From: Chlamydiia bacterium
GTDB taxonomy: Bacteria; Chlamydiota; Chlamydiia; Chlamydiales; Simkaniaceae
Assembly: GCA_030429605.1 (NCBI GenBank)
Contig: JAUIEV010000001.1
Span: 310,001-374,000, forward strand
Reading direction: 5' to 3'
DNA length: 64,000 nt
Position numbers and translations under genes: made by a program. Under the pieces are notes generated by a model. It worked only from the letters and a program-made list of their open reading frames with translations. It did no database searches and had not been told where the DNA came from. Positions 1 through 8,593 of the stretch are shown here, one piece after another (position 1 is the stretch's first letter; every line of letters begins with the position of its first letter).

Positions 1-394
1 TTGTGTATGGATCAAGTGCGACATCAGAAAAAAGGCAGACATCAGGAAATTGCGCTTTAATAGTGCGGATCGCGGTTTGGATCAGGCCGTGTTCGTTCCA
101 CGCTTCACACCCCACATCTGTTTTTTTCTCTGGATCGATAAGGGGAAAAAGGGCGATTTTATCGATGCCACGCTGACCAAGGCGGTCTATTTCAAAAAGT
201 ATGCTTGAGAGAGTCCAGCGGGAAATGCCGGGCAGTGCTTCAATCGGCCCCACAAATGCGTCCACATCAGTCAGGAAAAGGGGAGCTATGAGTGCTGAGC
301 GAGGGAGCGTTGTTTCTTCGATGAGGGTCCTCGTTGCAGGACTTTTTCTCAGGCGGCGAAGGCGAGTAAAGTGAGGTAATTCTGTTGTAAACAT
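1..394 (-). CDS. hemB: Delta-aminolevulinic acid dehydratase (porphobilinogen synthase), 5' part
   Basis: Only the N-terminal 131 codons lie in the window; the gene runs off the left edge. The enzyme condenses two 5-aminolevulinate molecules to porphobilinogen in cytoplasmic haem synthesis. My translation from the ATG at 394 begins MFTTELPHFTRLRRLRK and reaches a run with SDVALDPYT, the family's typical segment ahead of the metal-site region. The N-terminal LRKSPATRTLIEET and PLFLTD stretches also fit HemB. It is divergent from the ThyX gene, with about 120 bases between the starts. Chlamydia trachomatis has the same hemB/thyX neighbourhood as I recall it (CT633/CT632). The active-site lysines lie outside the window. 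Confidence 0.93.
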   Translation of the reverse strand, partial: MFTTELPHFTRLRRLRKSPATRTLIEETTLPRSALIAPLFLTDVDAFVGPIEALPGISRWTLSSILFEIDRLGQRGIDKIALFPLIDPEKKTDVGCEAWNEHGLIQTAIRTIKAQFPDVCLFSDVALDPYT

Positions 395-517
395 AGTTCC
401 CTTTTTTCAAAACAGAATATGGAACACTCCTTTTTTGGTCTAAAAGTTTTACAGAAGGATGTTCGAAAAAGTGGAAAAGGAGTAAGCTGGACATTTGTTA
501 CGATTTCAGAGGCACGT

Positions 518-2155
518 ATGCTTGAAGACTATGAGCAATTTTCCGAACAACAAAAAAAAATAATTGAGCGATTTGTGACAAACACCTCATCGAGTGTGTT
601 CGTCCTTCGAAACCTTCCTGAGGTTATCAAGGGAGCGCTTTTCTCCAGATACTCTCGCTCAAGTCTAGGACTCAGATCCCTTCTTTTGAAAGATTTTATT
701 CAAAATGAAGAGACGGCATTTGACATGATCGCAAATGCTTCGACTGATGCTGATGATAGTGAAGGGCAATTGACTGCAATTAAAAAAGCCCAGAATTTTT
801 ACGACCGTATTTTAGATGGATACGGTGACGATTCAATTGGCGAGCTCGGAGGAGCGCATTTGGCAATCGAAAATGTATCTATGATTGGTGCAAAAGTGAT
901 TGAAGACTGTCGAATTGGTGGGTCTCCGCTTGAAAAATCAACACGCTATATATACTTTGACCAGAAAGTGAATGGAGAATACCTCTTTTATAGAGAACCG
1001 ATCCTGATGACGAGTGCATTTAGGGATGCATATGTCGAAACGTGCAACCATCTTTTTTCAGTCTACTCAAACCTTATTCCTCAACTTACAGAACAAATGG
1101 AGCAAAGGTTCCCGAAAGAGCATGACGTTTCGAAAGGCGCATATAATGCAGCGCTTCGAGCGAAGGTGCTGGATTGCCTGAGAGGACTTCTTCCTGCGAG
1201 TGCTATGACCAACATGGGTGTATACGGAAATGGACGGTTTTTTGAAGGGCTGGTAAATAAATTAAATACACATAATTTGACAGAGATGCAGGACGTTGGA
1301 CGAGCTGCTTTCCAAGAGCTTGGAAAAGTTGTTCCTTCGTTTATTCGCCGTGCAGAACCGGCACATAAAAATTATAAAGCACTTGCCGACTTTAAAGAGC
1401 GAATGAACGGTGAGCTTGCGCACCTAGCAGACCACTACCTTTCTGAAACAAAGCGAACGCAGCTTCCTATGGTTCAGCTGTTAAGCTACCAAGAAAATGC
1501 GCCTGTCAAAGTTGCTTCCGCGCTTTTATATGAACATACCGATCACAACTTGAGAGATATTGAAGCGACGCTTGCTCATGTGCAGCCGGATGATGTTGGC
1601 CGCGTATTGGAAGCTGCAAGTGCATTTAGAGAAAATAGAAGGCACAAGTCTCCACGGGGACTGGAGCACGCGGAATACACCTTTGAAATTATAGCGGACT
1701 TTGGTATCTACAGAGATCTTCAAAGGCATCGGATGTTGACACAAGATCGGCAAATGTTGACTTGTAATCATGGCTACTATGTGCCACAAGAGATTATTGG
1801 AACAGATATGGAAGGTCCATATAGAGAGGCACTTGAAAAGGCAAAAGAAACGTATGATCTTATAGCCGAACAGCTTCCGGAAGAAGCACAGTATGTTGTT
1901 CCGATGGCATATAACCTGCGATGGTACTTCCATGTAAACCTTCGTTCGCTTCAATGGTTATGTGAGCTCCGCTCATCTCCTGCTGGTCATCCAATGTACC
2001 GATATGTTGCACAAGAGATGGCAAAACAATGTATTGATGCGCATCCAGAATTTGAACGATTTTTTAAATTTGTTGATTTTGATGGGCATGATCTTGGCCG
2101 TTTAGGGCAAGAAATAAGGAAAGAAGAAAAGGCGAAGTTAAGGCAAGGAACATGA
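518..2155 (+). CDS. thyX: Chlamydial-type flavin-dependent thymidylate synthase, two ThyX-like domains
   Basis: ThyX makes dTMP from dUMP with FAD, NADPH and methylene-tetrahydrofolate. The 545-residue product is about twice a single ThyX and looks like two fused domains. The first half carries R-I-x-x-S...S-T-R-Y (R132 onward, counted from this start) and the second half carries an RHR triad (403-405). Each half therefore keeps a different part of the canonical RHRxxSxNxxSxR motif. An upstream ATG at 419 is possible, but ATG 518 has an AGAGG ribosome-binding site five bases away and gives MLEDYEQFS, which fits the chlamydial family start better. The stop overlaps the ATG of the next gene (ATGA), so it heads a thyX-tyrP-tyrP-uvrB run. 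A related C. trachomatis enzyme is experimentally active. Confidence 0.9.
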   Translation: MLEDYEQFSEQQKKIIERFVTNTSSSVFVLRNLPEVIKGALFSRYSRSSLGLRSLLLKDFIQNEETAFDMIANASTDADDSEGQLTAIKKAQNFYDRILDGYGDDSIGELGGAHLAIENVSMIGAKVIEDCRIGGSPLEKSTRYIYFDQKVNGEYLFYREPILMTSAFRDAYVETCNHLFSVYSNLIPQLTEQMEQRFPKEHDVSKGAYNAALRAKVLDCLRGLLPASAMTNMGVYGNGRFFEGLVNKLNTHNLTEMQDVGRAAFQELGKVVPSFIRRAEPAHKNYKALADFKERMNGELAHLADHYLSETKRTQLPMVQLLSYQENAPVKVASALLYEHTDHNLRDIEATLAHVQPDDVGRVLEAASAFRENRRHKSPRGLEHAEYTFEIIADFGIYRDLQRHRMLTQDRQMLTCNHGYYVPQEIIGTDMEGPYREALEKAKETYDLIAEQLPEEAQYVVPMAYNLRWYFHVNLRSLQWLCELRSSPAGHPMYRYVAQEMAKQCIDAHPEFERFFKFVDFDGHDLGRLGQEIRKEEKAKLRQGT

Positions 2156-3372
2156 CAAATGATGTAAGAAAGGGCAGTGTCATAGGGGGAATTCTTCTCA
2201 TTACGGGAAGTTGTATTGGTGCAGGAATGCTGGCTTTACCAATTTTAAGTGGTATTGCAGGATTTGTCCCCTCAATGATTTTGTTTTTTCTTGCAGGGCT
2301 TTTCATGACCTCGACAGGGCTTATGCTTGTTGAAGCCACCAGCTGGTTTAAGCGACCTGTCAATATTATTTCTCTGCTTGAGTATACACTTGGCCCAACA
2401 GGAAAAGTGCTCGGATGGTTTTTATACCTCTTCCTTTTCTATGCCCTTATTGTTGCATATATTTCAGGAAGCGGGAACCATGTTGGTGTCGTACTTCACG
2501 TTCCTGATTGGATTGGCTCACTCTTTTTTGTCGGGTTGTTTGGGTGGATGGTGTATCTCGGAACGCGTCCCGTCGATTTTATGAATCGATTTTTAATGAT
2601 TGGTAAAATCGGTGCGTACCTGTGTCTTATGCTTTTGACAGTTCAGTATATTCGCCCGGACATGCTGGAATATAGCAAACCAGAATATGCGTTTTTAGCT
2701 CTTCCGGTGCTTGTTATTTCCTTTGGATTCCATAATATGGTCCCGTCACTCTTTTTTTACCTCGGTGGTGACATAAAGCGGGTCAAACAATCAGTGCTCG
2801 GCGGGGTTCTTTTTGTATTTATTATTTACATTATTTGGCAGGTGGTCGCGATTGGAGTTCTCCCAGTCTATGGAAAGCATGGGCTACTGTATAGCTATAT
2901 TCATGATGAAGATGCCGCACAAGCTATAAAGATGACAATTAGCCAGTCTGCAGTCGGGTTGTTTGCACAGCTGCTTGCTTTTTTTGCTATACTGACCTCA
3001 TTTCTGACGCAATCCTTGAGTCTCGTTCATTTTTTACGGGATGGCTTTAAAATTGAGGCAAAAGAAAGAGAAAATATTGGGCTGTGTGTTGCAGCGCTTG
3101 TCCCTCCACTCTGTTTTTCTTTGCTGTATCCTCAACTATTTTTTAAAGCATTAAACTTTGCAGGGGGGATATGTGCTGTAATCCTCTTTGGCATTTTTCC
3201 TGTCTTGATGATTTGGAGAGGACGGTACGTCCTAAACGAACCGGGAACGCAGATTTTGAAGGGTGGAAAGCTGTTCTTATCCTTTATTTTTGTCGTTGCA
3301 TCCCTTATACTGTTCTATCAAGCATCAGTAATGATGGGATTCCACCTCTTTCCTAGACCAACAACTTATTGA
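2152..3372 (+). CDS. tyrP: Aromatic amino acid permease, TyrP family, copy 1
   Basis: This is an inner-membrane transporter of the hydroxy/aromatic amino acid permease family (TyrP/Mtr/TnaB), probably a proton symporter for tyrosine or tryptophan. The 406-residue protein opens with the family hallmark [13 protein letters not shown] in the first membrane segment and shows about 11 hydrophobic segments. SFGFHNMVPSLFFYLGGD marks the middle of the protein. Its ATG overlaps the thyX stop by four bases, and the next paralogue starts one base after its stop, so translation is probably coupled. Chlamydia also has two adjacent tyrP genes (CT817/CT818), which supplies an auxotroph with aromatic amino acids. 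Substrate preference cannot be read from the sequence. Confidence 0.9.
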   Translation: MTNDVRKGSVIGGILLITGSCIGAGMLALPILSGIAGFVPSMILFFLAGLFMTSTGLMLVEATSWFKRPVNIISLLEYTLGPTGKVLGWFLYLFLFYALIVAYISGSGNHVGVVLHVPDWIGSLFFVGLFGWMVYLGTRPVDFMNRFLMIGKIGAYLCLMLLTVQYIRPDMLEYSKPEYAFLALPVLVISFGFHNMVPSLFFYLGGDIKRVKQSVLGGVLFVFIIYIIWQVVAIGVLPVYGKHGLLYSYIHDEDAAQAIKMTISQSAVGLFAQLLAFFAILTSFLTQSLSLVHFLRDGFKIEAKERENIGLCVAALVPPLCFSLLYPQLFFKALNFAGGICAVILFGIFPVLMIWRGRYVLNEPGTQILKGGKLFLSFIFVVASLILFYQASVMMGFHLFPRPTTY

Positions 3373-3373
3373 T

Positions 3374-4606
3374 ATGGTTCGATTTAGTCATTATTTTGGA
3401 GCAGTATTGCTCATAGCAGGGACAACTATTGGTGCCGGGATGCTGGCGCTTCCTCTTGGAACAGCGTTTTGTGGGTATATTCCTGCACTTATCGCGTTCT
3501 TTTCTATTTGGCTTGTTATGTTGGTTTCGGCCTTCTTTTTTTTAGACGTAAACCTCTCGATTCCTGGTGAAACAAATTTTGTGACGATGTGTGAAAAAAC
3601 ACTTGGAACATGGGGGAAAGTTGTTTGCTGGGTGTTCTACCTTCTCCTTCTGTACTCCTTAACAGCTGCGTATATTGCCGGAAGCAGTGGCGTTTTTAAA
3701 AACGTGATTTACTCACTCATTGGTGTAGATATCCCCATGCAGCTGGCCTATTTTTGCCTTCCTCTGTTTTTTGGCGGGTTTGTCTACCTTGGTACTGTCG
3801 GTGTGGATATTATTAATCGCGTTCTCATGATTGGATTAATCATAGCATACATTCTTCTTGTCGGAGGACTTCCAACGCATATTTCTCTTGAGAATTTGTC
3901 ACATATTGACTTTACCCCATTTTGGTTTGGCCTGCTGATTATGCTGACGTCGTTTGGATACCACATCATCATTCCTAGTCTGACGACGTATATGTATCAT
4001 GACCGAAAACACCTTCGTCGTGCAATTGTCATTGGAAGTTTGATACCACTTGCGGTCTATATTCTCTGGGAAACCGTCATGCTCGGTGTTGTTCCTCTTG
4101 AAGGAGAGTATTCACTCACATCTGCATGGGTACAAGGCATTCCTGTGACACAGGTGCTTGCTCATTATGTCTCAACCCCGGTTGTACAATGGAGCATCTA
4201 TTTTTTTACGTTTTTTGCTATTGTCACCTCCTTTTTGGGTGTTTCTCTATCGCTTGCAGATTTTTTAACTGATGGCCTGCGGATAAAAGGAACGTGGAGA
4301 GGGCGGTTACTTGCTATGACGCTTACATTTGTGCCTCCGCTGCTGTTTCTTTTTACGACAGATAGAGGGTTTATTTATGCATTGCAGCATGCAGGTGCTT
4401 TTGTTGCGCTGCTCCTTATCTTCCTTCCTGCCGCAATGGCATGGACGCTCAAAAAACATCGTTTTTACCAGTCGGTCGGAGGACGCGTTGTACTTCTCGG
4501 GATGATGGCGATCGCTCTTGGCCTCTTTTGTATGGATATTTTGAAATCAATGGGTCTTATGGACCACCTAATAGAACACTATGTTTCAACTGCAGACACG
4601 ATTTGA
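3374..4606 (+). CDS. tyrP: Aromatic amino acid permease, TyrP family, copy 2
   Basis: This is the second member of the tandem pair, 410 residues long with the same architecture: a [13 protein letters not shown] signature in the first helix and about 11 hydrophobic segments. [20 protein letters not shown] is the counterpart of the central motif in copy 1. It shares clear but far from complete identity with copy 1, so the duplication is old and the two may differ in substrate (tyrosine versus tryptophan or phenylalanine). It begins one base after copy 1. Its last 26 bases overlap the start of uvrB, so all four genes probably share one transcript. No regulatory site is visible between them. Confidence 0.9.
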   Translation: MVRFSHYFGAVLLIAGTTIGAGMLALPLGTAFCGYIPALIAFFSIWLVMLVSAFFFLDVNLSIPGETNFVTMCEKTLGTWGKVVCWVFYLLLLYSLTAAYIAGSSGVFKNVIYSLIGVDIPMQLAYFCLPLFFGGFVYLGTVGVDIINRVLMIGLIIAYILLVGGLPTHISLENLSHIDFTPFWFGLLIMLTSFGYHIIIPSLTTYMYHDRKHLRRAIVIGSLIPLAVYILWETVMLGVVPLEGEYSLTSAWVQGIPVTQVLAHYVSTPVVQWSIYFFTFFAIVTSFLGVSLSLADFLTDGLRIKGTWRGRLLAMTLTFVPPLLFLFTTDRGFIYALQHAGAFVALLLIFLPAAMAWTLKKHRFYQSVGGRVVLLGMMAIALGLFCMDILKSMGLMDHLIEHYVSTADTI

Positions 4607-6572
4607 CCCAAAAGGGGATCAGCCTGAGGCTATACAGCGTCTTGTTCAAGGAATTGAAGCAAAGAAAAGAGCGCAGGTATTGCTTGGTGTAACAGGTTCT
4701 GGTAAAACCTTTACAATGGCAAACATCATTCAAAAGGTGCAAAAGCCAACGCTGATTCTCGCCCACAATAAAACCCTTGCTGCGCAGCTGTATCAAGAGT
4801 TTAAAGGGCTGTTTCCAGACAACGCTGTTGAGTATTTCGTATCGTATTATGATTACTATCAGCCTGAAGCATACGTTGCCCGAACAGATACGTATATAGA
4901 AAAAGATCTGTCGATCAATGATCGTATCGACAAAATGCGATTATCAGCGACACGTTCTCTTTTGGAAAGAGAAGATGTGATCATCGTTTCTTCTGTTTCA
5001 TGTATCTATGGGCTAGGGCTGCCGGAATACTACGACAAAATGAAGCTAGAGCTCTCTGTTGGACAGACAGTACGTAGAGATGATGTGCTCCTCCATCTTG
5101 TCGAACTGCATTATAAGCGGAACGACTTTGATCTTGCGCGAGGAACATTCAGAGTTCGAGGAGACTCACTCGAAATTATTCCAGCGTATGAAGATGATAT
5201 AGCATACAGGATCGAATTCTTTGGGGATGAAGTGGACCGATTAAGCATAATAGACCCATTAACGGGGAAAGTGCTTGAACGATTAAAAAATGTTACCATA
5301 TATCCCGGTTCTCACCACGTAACTCCAGAAGAAGCACGGTTGAAAGCTATTGAAAAAATTCAAGACGAACTCAAAGAGCGTGTTGCCTTTTTTGAAAAGG
5401 AGCAGCGGTTTATTGAGATGCAGAGAATACATCAACGGACAACGTATGATCTTGAAATGATCAAGGAGATCGGATTCTGTAAGGGAGTTGAAAACTATTC
5501 TCGTCATTTTGGTGGGCGTAGTGCAGGTGATCCTTCTCCATGTCTTATTAACTATTTTCCTGATGATTTTCTGCTTTTTGTCGATGAATCACACCAAACC
5601 CTTCCCCAGCTTCGCGCAATGTACAATGGAGACCGTGCAAGAAAACAGTCTCTTGTCGAGTTTGGGTTTCGCCTTCCTTCAGCATATGACAACAGGCCAT
5701 TAAAATATGATGAATTCTATTCGTTAATGAATCAGGTCGTCTATGTTTCTGCTACACCAAGTGAATATGAAATTGCTGAAGCAGAGGGAGAAATTGTACA
5801 CCAAATTATTCGACCAACAGGACTGCTCGATCCACGTATTGAGGTGCGACCGGCTGCAGATCAAGTAGATGATTCGCTAGAGGAAATACGAGTCGAAACG
5901 GAAAAGGGGAATCGTGTGCTTGTGACCACCCTGACCAAGCGGCTAGCAGAAGACCTTACAAAATACCTTACGGACATAGGTATAAAAGCAAAATATCTCC
6001 ATTCAGACATAGATACACTTGAGCGGGTTCAAATTATTAAAGACCTCCGTCTTGGAAAATTTGATGTCCTCGTTGGGATTAACCTGCTTCGAGAAGGGCT
6101 CGATATTCCGGAAGTGTCTCTCGTTACTATTCTTGATGCTGATAAAGAAGGGTTTCTTAGAAGTGAAACGGCGCTGACACAAACCTGTGGCCGTGCTGCA
6201 AGGAATGAACATGGCCGTGTGATAATGTATGCCGATGTAAAAACGAAATCAATTCTGAATACGATCAAGGTAACTGAAGAGCGGCGAGCTATTCAAGAAG
6301 CCTATAATATAAAGCATGGCATAACACCGCACACTGTGTCTAAAAATGCTGTCGAAAATCTCGATGAAACATTTGCCGGGTTTACACTTGAGGAAAAAGC
6401 GCCACAGGAGAAAAAACATTTCATCGACGCAAAAGAGCTTGCTTCCCGAATAAAAGAGTGTGAAAAAGAGATGAAACAGGCTGCGAAAGACTTTAGGTTT
6501 GAGGATGCAGCACGCTTTCGAGATATGCTTCGCTACTATCAAGGGCTTGAGCTTCTTGAGAACAAAGAATAG
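4581..6572 (+). CDS. uvrB: UvrABC excision nuclease subunit B
   Basis: UvrB is the DNA-helicase-like damage-verification subunit of nucleotide excision repair; it is loaded by UvrA and recruits UvrC. The 663-residue protein is the usual length. It shows the Walker A motif GVTGSGKT (about 36-43), the aromatic beta-hairpin [10 protein letters not shown] that clamps [12 protein letters not shown] as the Walker B/DExx box, late helicase motifs including GRAARN, and a C-terminal UVR domain ([19 protein letters not shown]) that binds UvrC. The start [18 protein letters not shown] is typical and lies inside the end of tyrP copy 2. The last 80 bases are also read on the opposite strand as the end of manC. 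Confidence 0.97.
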   Translation: MFQLQTRFDPKGDQPEAIQRLVQGIEAKKRAQVLLGVTGSGKTFTMANIIQKVQKPTLILAHNKTLAAQLYQEFKGLFPDNAVEYFVSYYDYYQPEAYVARTDTYIEKDLSINDRIDKMRLSATRSLLEREDVIIVSSVSCIYGLGLPEYYDKMKLELSVGQTVRRDDVLLHLVELHYKRNDFDLARGTFRVRGDSLEIIPAYEDDIAYRIEFFGDEVDRLSIIDPLTGKVLERLKNVTIYPGSHHVTPEEARLKAIEKIQDELKERVAFFEKEQRFIEMQRIHQRTTYDLEMIKEIGFCKGVENYSRHFGGRSAGDPSPCLINYFPDDFLLFVDESHQTLPQLRAMYNGDRARKQSLVEFGFRLPSAYDNRPLKYDEFYSLMNQVVYVSATPSEYEIAEAEGEIVHQIIRPTGLLDPRIEVRPAADQVDDSLEEIRVETEKGNRVLVTTLTKRLAEDLTKYLTDIGIKAKYLHSDIDTLERVQIIKDLRLGKFDVLVGINLLREGLDIPEVSLVTILDADKEGFLRSETALTQTCGRAARNEHGRVIMYADVKTKSILNTIKVTEERRAIQEAYNIKHGITPHTVSKNAVENLDETFAGFTLEEKAPQEKKHFIDAKELASRIKECEKEMKQAAKDFRFEDAARFRDMLRYYQGLELLENKE

Positions 6573-7539
6573 CTTTTACATCCGCATTTCTATGGGTCAC
6601 AACGACTTCATTTTCCGAGACCAGAACAAGCAGATTTTCAACTTCTGAAAGAATGACTTTTTGCTTTTCACTACAGATAAGGCAGTTTGTTGATCTCTCT
6701 ATGTATCCTTCTCCAAGAACGACGTTTTCTTCTGCATCTTTTTCTGAAGCCTCATACACTCCATCCCAACTCCCTACATCTGACCAGGTAAGGTGCAACC
6801 GAACAACATACGCGTCTCTTGTTTTTTCCATGAGTGCGTAGTCGATAGATGTCTTTGTGAGTTCGTAAAAAGATTTTTTCCCCTCAAAAAACGCATGCAA
6901 CTCGTCAGAATGCTTTTGAATTTCTTGAAAAAAGTGAGGGAGATAAAAAAGGAACATTCCGGCGTTCCAGTACATCTTATTTGATCTAATAAACGATTCT
7001 GCAGTATTACGTGTTGGTTTTTCATGAAATGCTTGGACTGCAGATATATCATGTGGCGTTTCAGCTTGTATGTATCCGTATCCAGTTGCCGGTCGTCTTG
7101 GTGTGATGCCAAAAAGACAAATAGCGCCTTCTTGTGCCTTCTGTGCTCCAACAGCAAGTGCTTGATGAAGCTCTTCACTATTTGATAAGTAGTGATCAGA
7201 AGGGGTTATAAAAAAAAGGTCATTTGAGTTTAGAAACCCATCTTCAAGTGCAGATTTAACCATCCAAGCGATCGCAGGAGCGGTATTTCTCTGCTCAGGT
7301 TCAGTTTGAATACGAACAGAATACCCAAGCTCATTTATTTGTTTCTGTGCACGTTCGGCATAGTCTTTTTGTGTGACAATGGAAATATGTTCCGTTGGAA
7401 TGAGTCCAACAAAACGGAGGTAGGTTTTTTGAAGCAGGGTATGTTTTGCGCCAAAACGCAAAAATTGCTTTGGGAGTGAAGTTTGGGAATAAGGCCACAG
7501 CCTTGTTCCACTTCCTCCGGCAAGAATAAATACTTTCAT
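6493..7539 (-). CDS. manC: Mannose-1-phosphate guanylyltransferase (GDP-mannose pyrophosphorylase)
   Basis: This enzyme makes GDP-mannose from mannose-1-phosphate and GTP in the cytoplasm. The chosen start gives [18 protein letters not shown], the nucleotidyltransferase signature, followed by PLPKQF-like residues (LPKQFL), ITPSDHYL and an HEKP segment. At 348 residues it has the nucleotidyltransferase domain only and lacks the C-terminal isomerase domain of bifunctional ManC/AlgA. That fits the separate manA gene at 39-40 kb. Its ATG overlaps the stop of the GT4 gene by four bases (ATGA), forming a topA-GT4-manC unit. A longer reading from 7596 is unlikely because it would run well into the GT4 gene. 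The 3' end overlaps uvrB convergently by 80 bases. Confidence 0.9.
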   Translation of the reverse strand: MKVFILAGGSGTRLWPYSQTSLPKQFLRFGAKHTLLQKTYLRFVGLIPTEHISIVTQKDYAERAQKQINELGYSVRIQTEPEQRNTAPAIAWMVKSALEDGFLNSNDLFFITPSDHYLSNSEELHQALAVGAQKAQEGAICLFGITPRRPATGYGYIQAETPHDISAVQAFHEKPTRNTAESFIRSNKMYWNAGMFLFYLPHFFQEIQKHSDELHAFFEGKKSFYELTKTSIDYALMEKTRDAYVVRLHLTWSDVGSWDGVYEASEKDAEENVVLGEGYIERSTNCLICSEKQKVILSEVENLLVLVSENEVVVTHRNADVKAILCSQEAQALDSSEAYLESVLHPQT

Positions 7540-8591
7540 GAGCTCATGGTTAATTTTTCGATGATATCTATAAATTGTTTCGCGCTTTTTTTCCATGAAA
7601 ATTCAAGCAGCTTTTTTTTACCTCGCTCTATGTATTCTTTCCGAAGTGACTCATCAAACACCATCTTTTGCAATGCATCGCTCATACTTTTTGTGGAATA
7701 CGGATTGCAATAGTACACTGCATTGTTGTGGAGTTCTCGGAACACAGGAATATCTGATGCGATGACTGGACAATGACATGCCATTGCTTCTAAAGGAGGA
7801 GTGCCAAATCCCTCGTCAAGTGACGGATAAATAAAAACAGATGCATGAGAATAGAGTGAGTGTAACACTGTGTCATTGACATATCCTGTGTACACAACAC
7901 GTGGATGTGCACCCGTTTTAACATGCGAAAAGGAAGCGTGTTTCTTGCCGACGATTACAAGGGTATACTCGTCCAGCTCGGCTTGTATGAATGCGTGTAT
8001 TAGCCGCTCGTGGTTTTTTCGTGGGTCTCGACTCGAAACAGTGAGGATAAATTTATCATATGGTGGAATACTCCTTTTGTCTGGAGCCCAATGTGTTCTC
8101 TTCCCATTGAGGATAACAGTCGATGGAATGTTCTGTTCTTGTGGGAAGAGTGTTTTTTTGACAGTGCGGGTATTTTCACTCACAAAGACGTGAAAGCGAG
8201 ATCTTCGAATAACCTGAGGAAGAAGGAGGTGGTAGTAAAGCCGTGCTTTGACTGAAAACCAGGATGGATTTGTGAGTGGGAAGAAGTCGTGAATCACAGT
8301 TAATGAATTTGAATAGACGAGAGGAGAGGTGTTTGCAAAATTGATGAGAAGGGGGGAATCCATTTTTCGGAGAAAGAGAGGAAGCACACATTGCTCCCAG
8401 AAAGCACCACGTCCAAGCCCTATTTTTTGAATAGGTAACTCCGAGAACCATTTTTGAGGAAGAGAGGGTGGCCCAACAAGATGGAGATCTGGGAAAAAGG
8501 CTAGAAGCTCTTTTGTAATTTCATATCCATACCTTCCAACTCCTGTCAACTGCTCCTCTTGAAGGAATCGAGCATTGACAATACATTTCAT
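7536..8591 (-). CDS. Glycosyltransferase family 4 (GT-B fold), mannosyltransferase-like
   Basis: This 351-residue GT4-type transferase moves a sugar from a nucleotide-sugar donor to an acceptor. The N-terminal half has MKCIVNARFLQEEQLTGVGRYGYE, the acceptor-side start with a Gly-rich loop. The C-terminal half has TVSSRDPRKNHERLI and the family E-x7-E signature in SLDEGFGTPPLEAMACHCPV. The best resemblance is to bacterial mannosyltransferases of the WbdB/WbpY type. Direct linkage to manC suggests that GDP-mannose is the donor. It starts two bases after the topA stop. The acceptor (LPS core, O-chain-like glycan or a lipid) is unknown. Confidence 0.85.
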   Translation of the reverse strand: MKCIVNARFLQEEQLTGVGRYGYEITKELLAFFPDLHLVGPPSLPQKWFSELPIQKIGLGRGAFWEQCVLPLFLRKMDSPLLINFANTSPLVYSNSLTVIHDFFPLTNPSWFSVKARLYYHLLLPQVIRRSRFHVFVSENTRTVKKTLFPQEQNIPSTVILNGKRTHWAPDKRSIPPYDKFILTVSSRDPRKNHERLIHAFIQAELDEYTLVIVGKKHASFSHVKTGAHPRVVYTGYVNDTVLHSLYSHASVFIYPSLDEGFGTPPLEAMACHCPVIASDIPVFRELHNNAVYYCNPYSTKSMSDALQKMVFDESLRKEYIERGKKKLLEFSWKKSAKQFIDIIEKLTMSS

Positions 8592-8593
8592 GC

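Noticed and set aside
419-517. Upstream ATG extending ThyX by 33 residues
   Set aside because: No ribosome-binding site and the added residues (rich in Lys/Ser) do not look like the family; ATG 518 has AGAGG.
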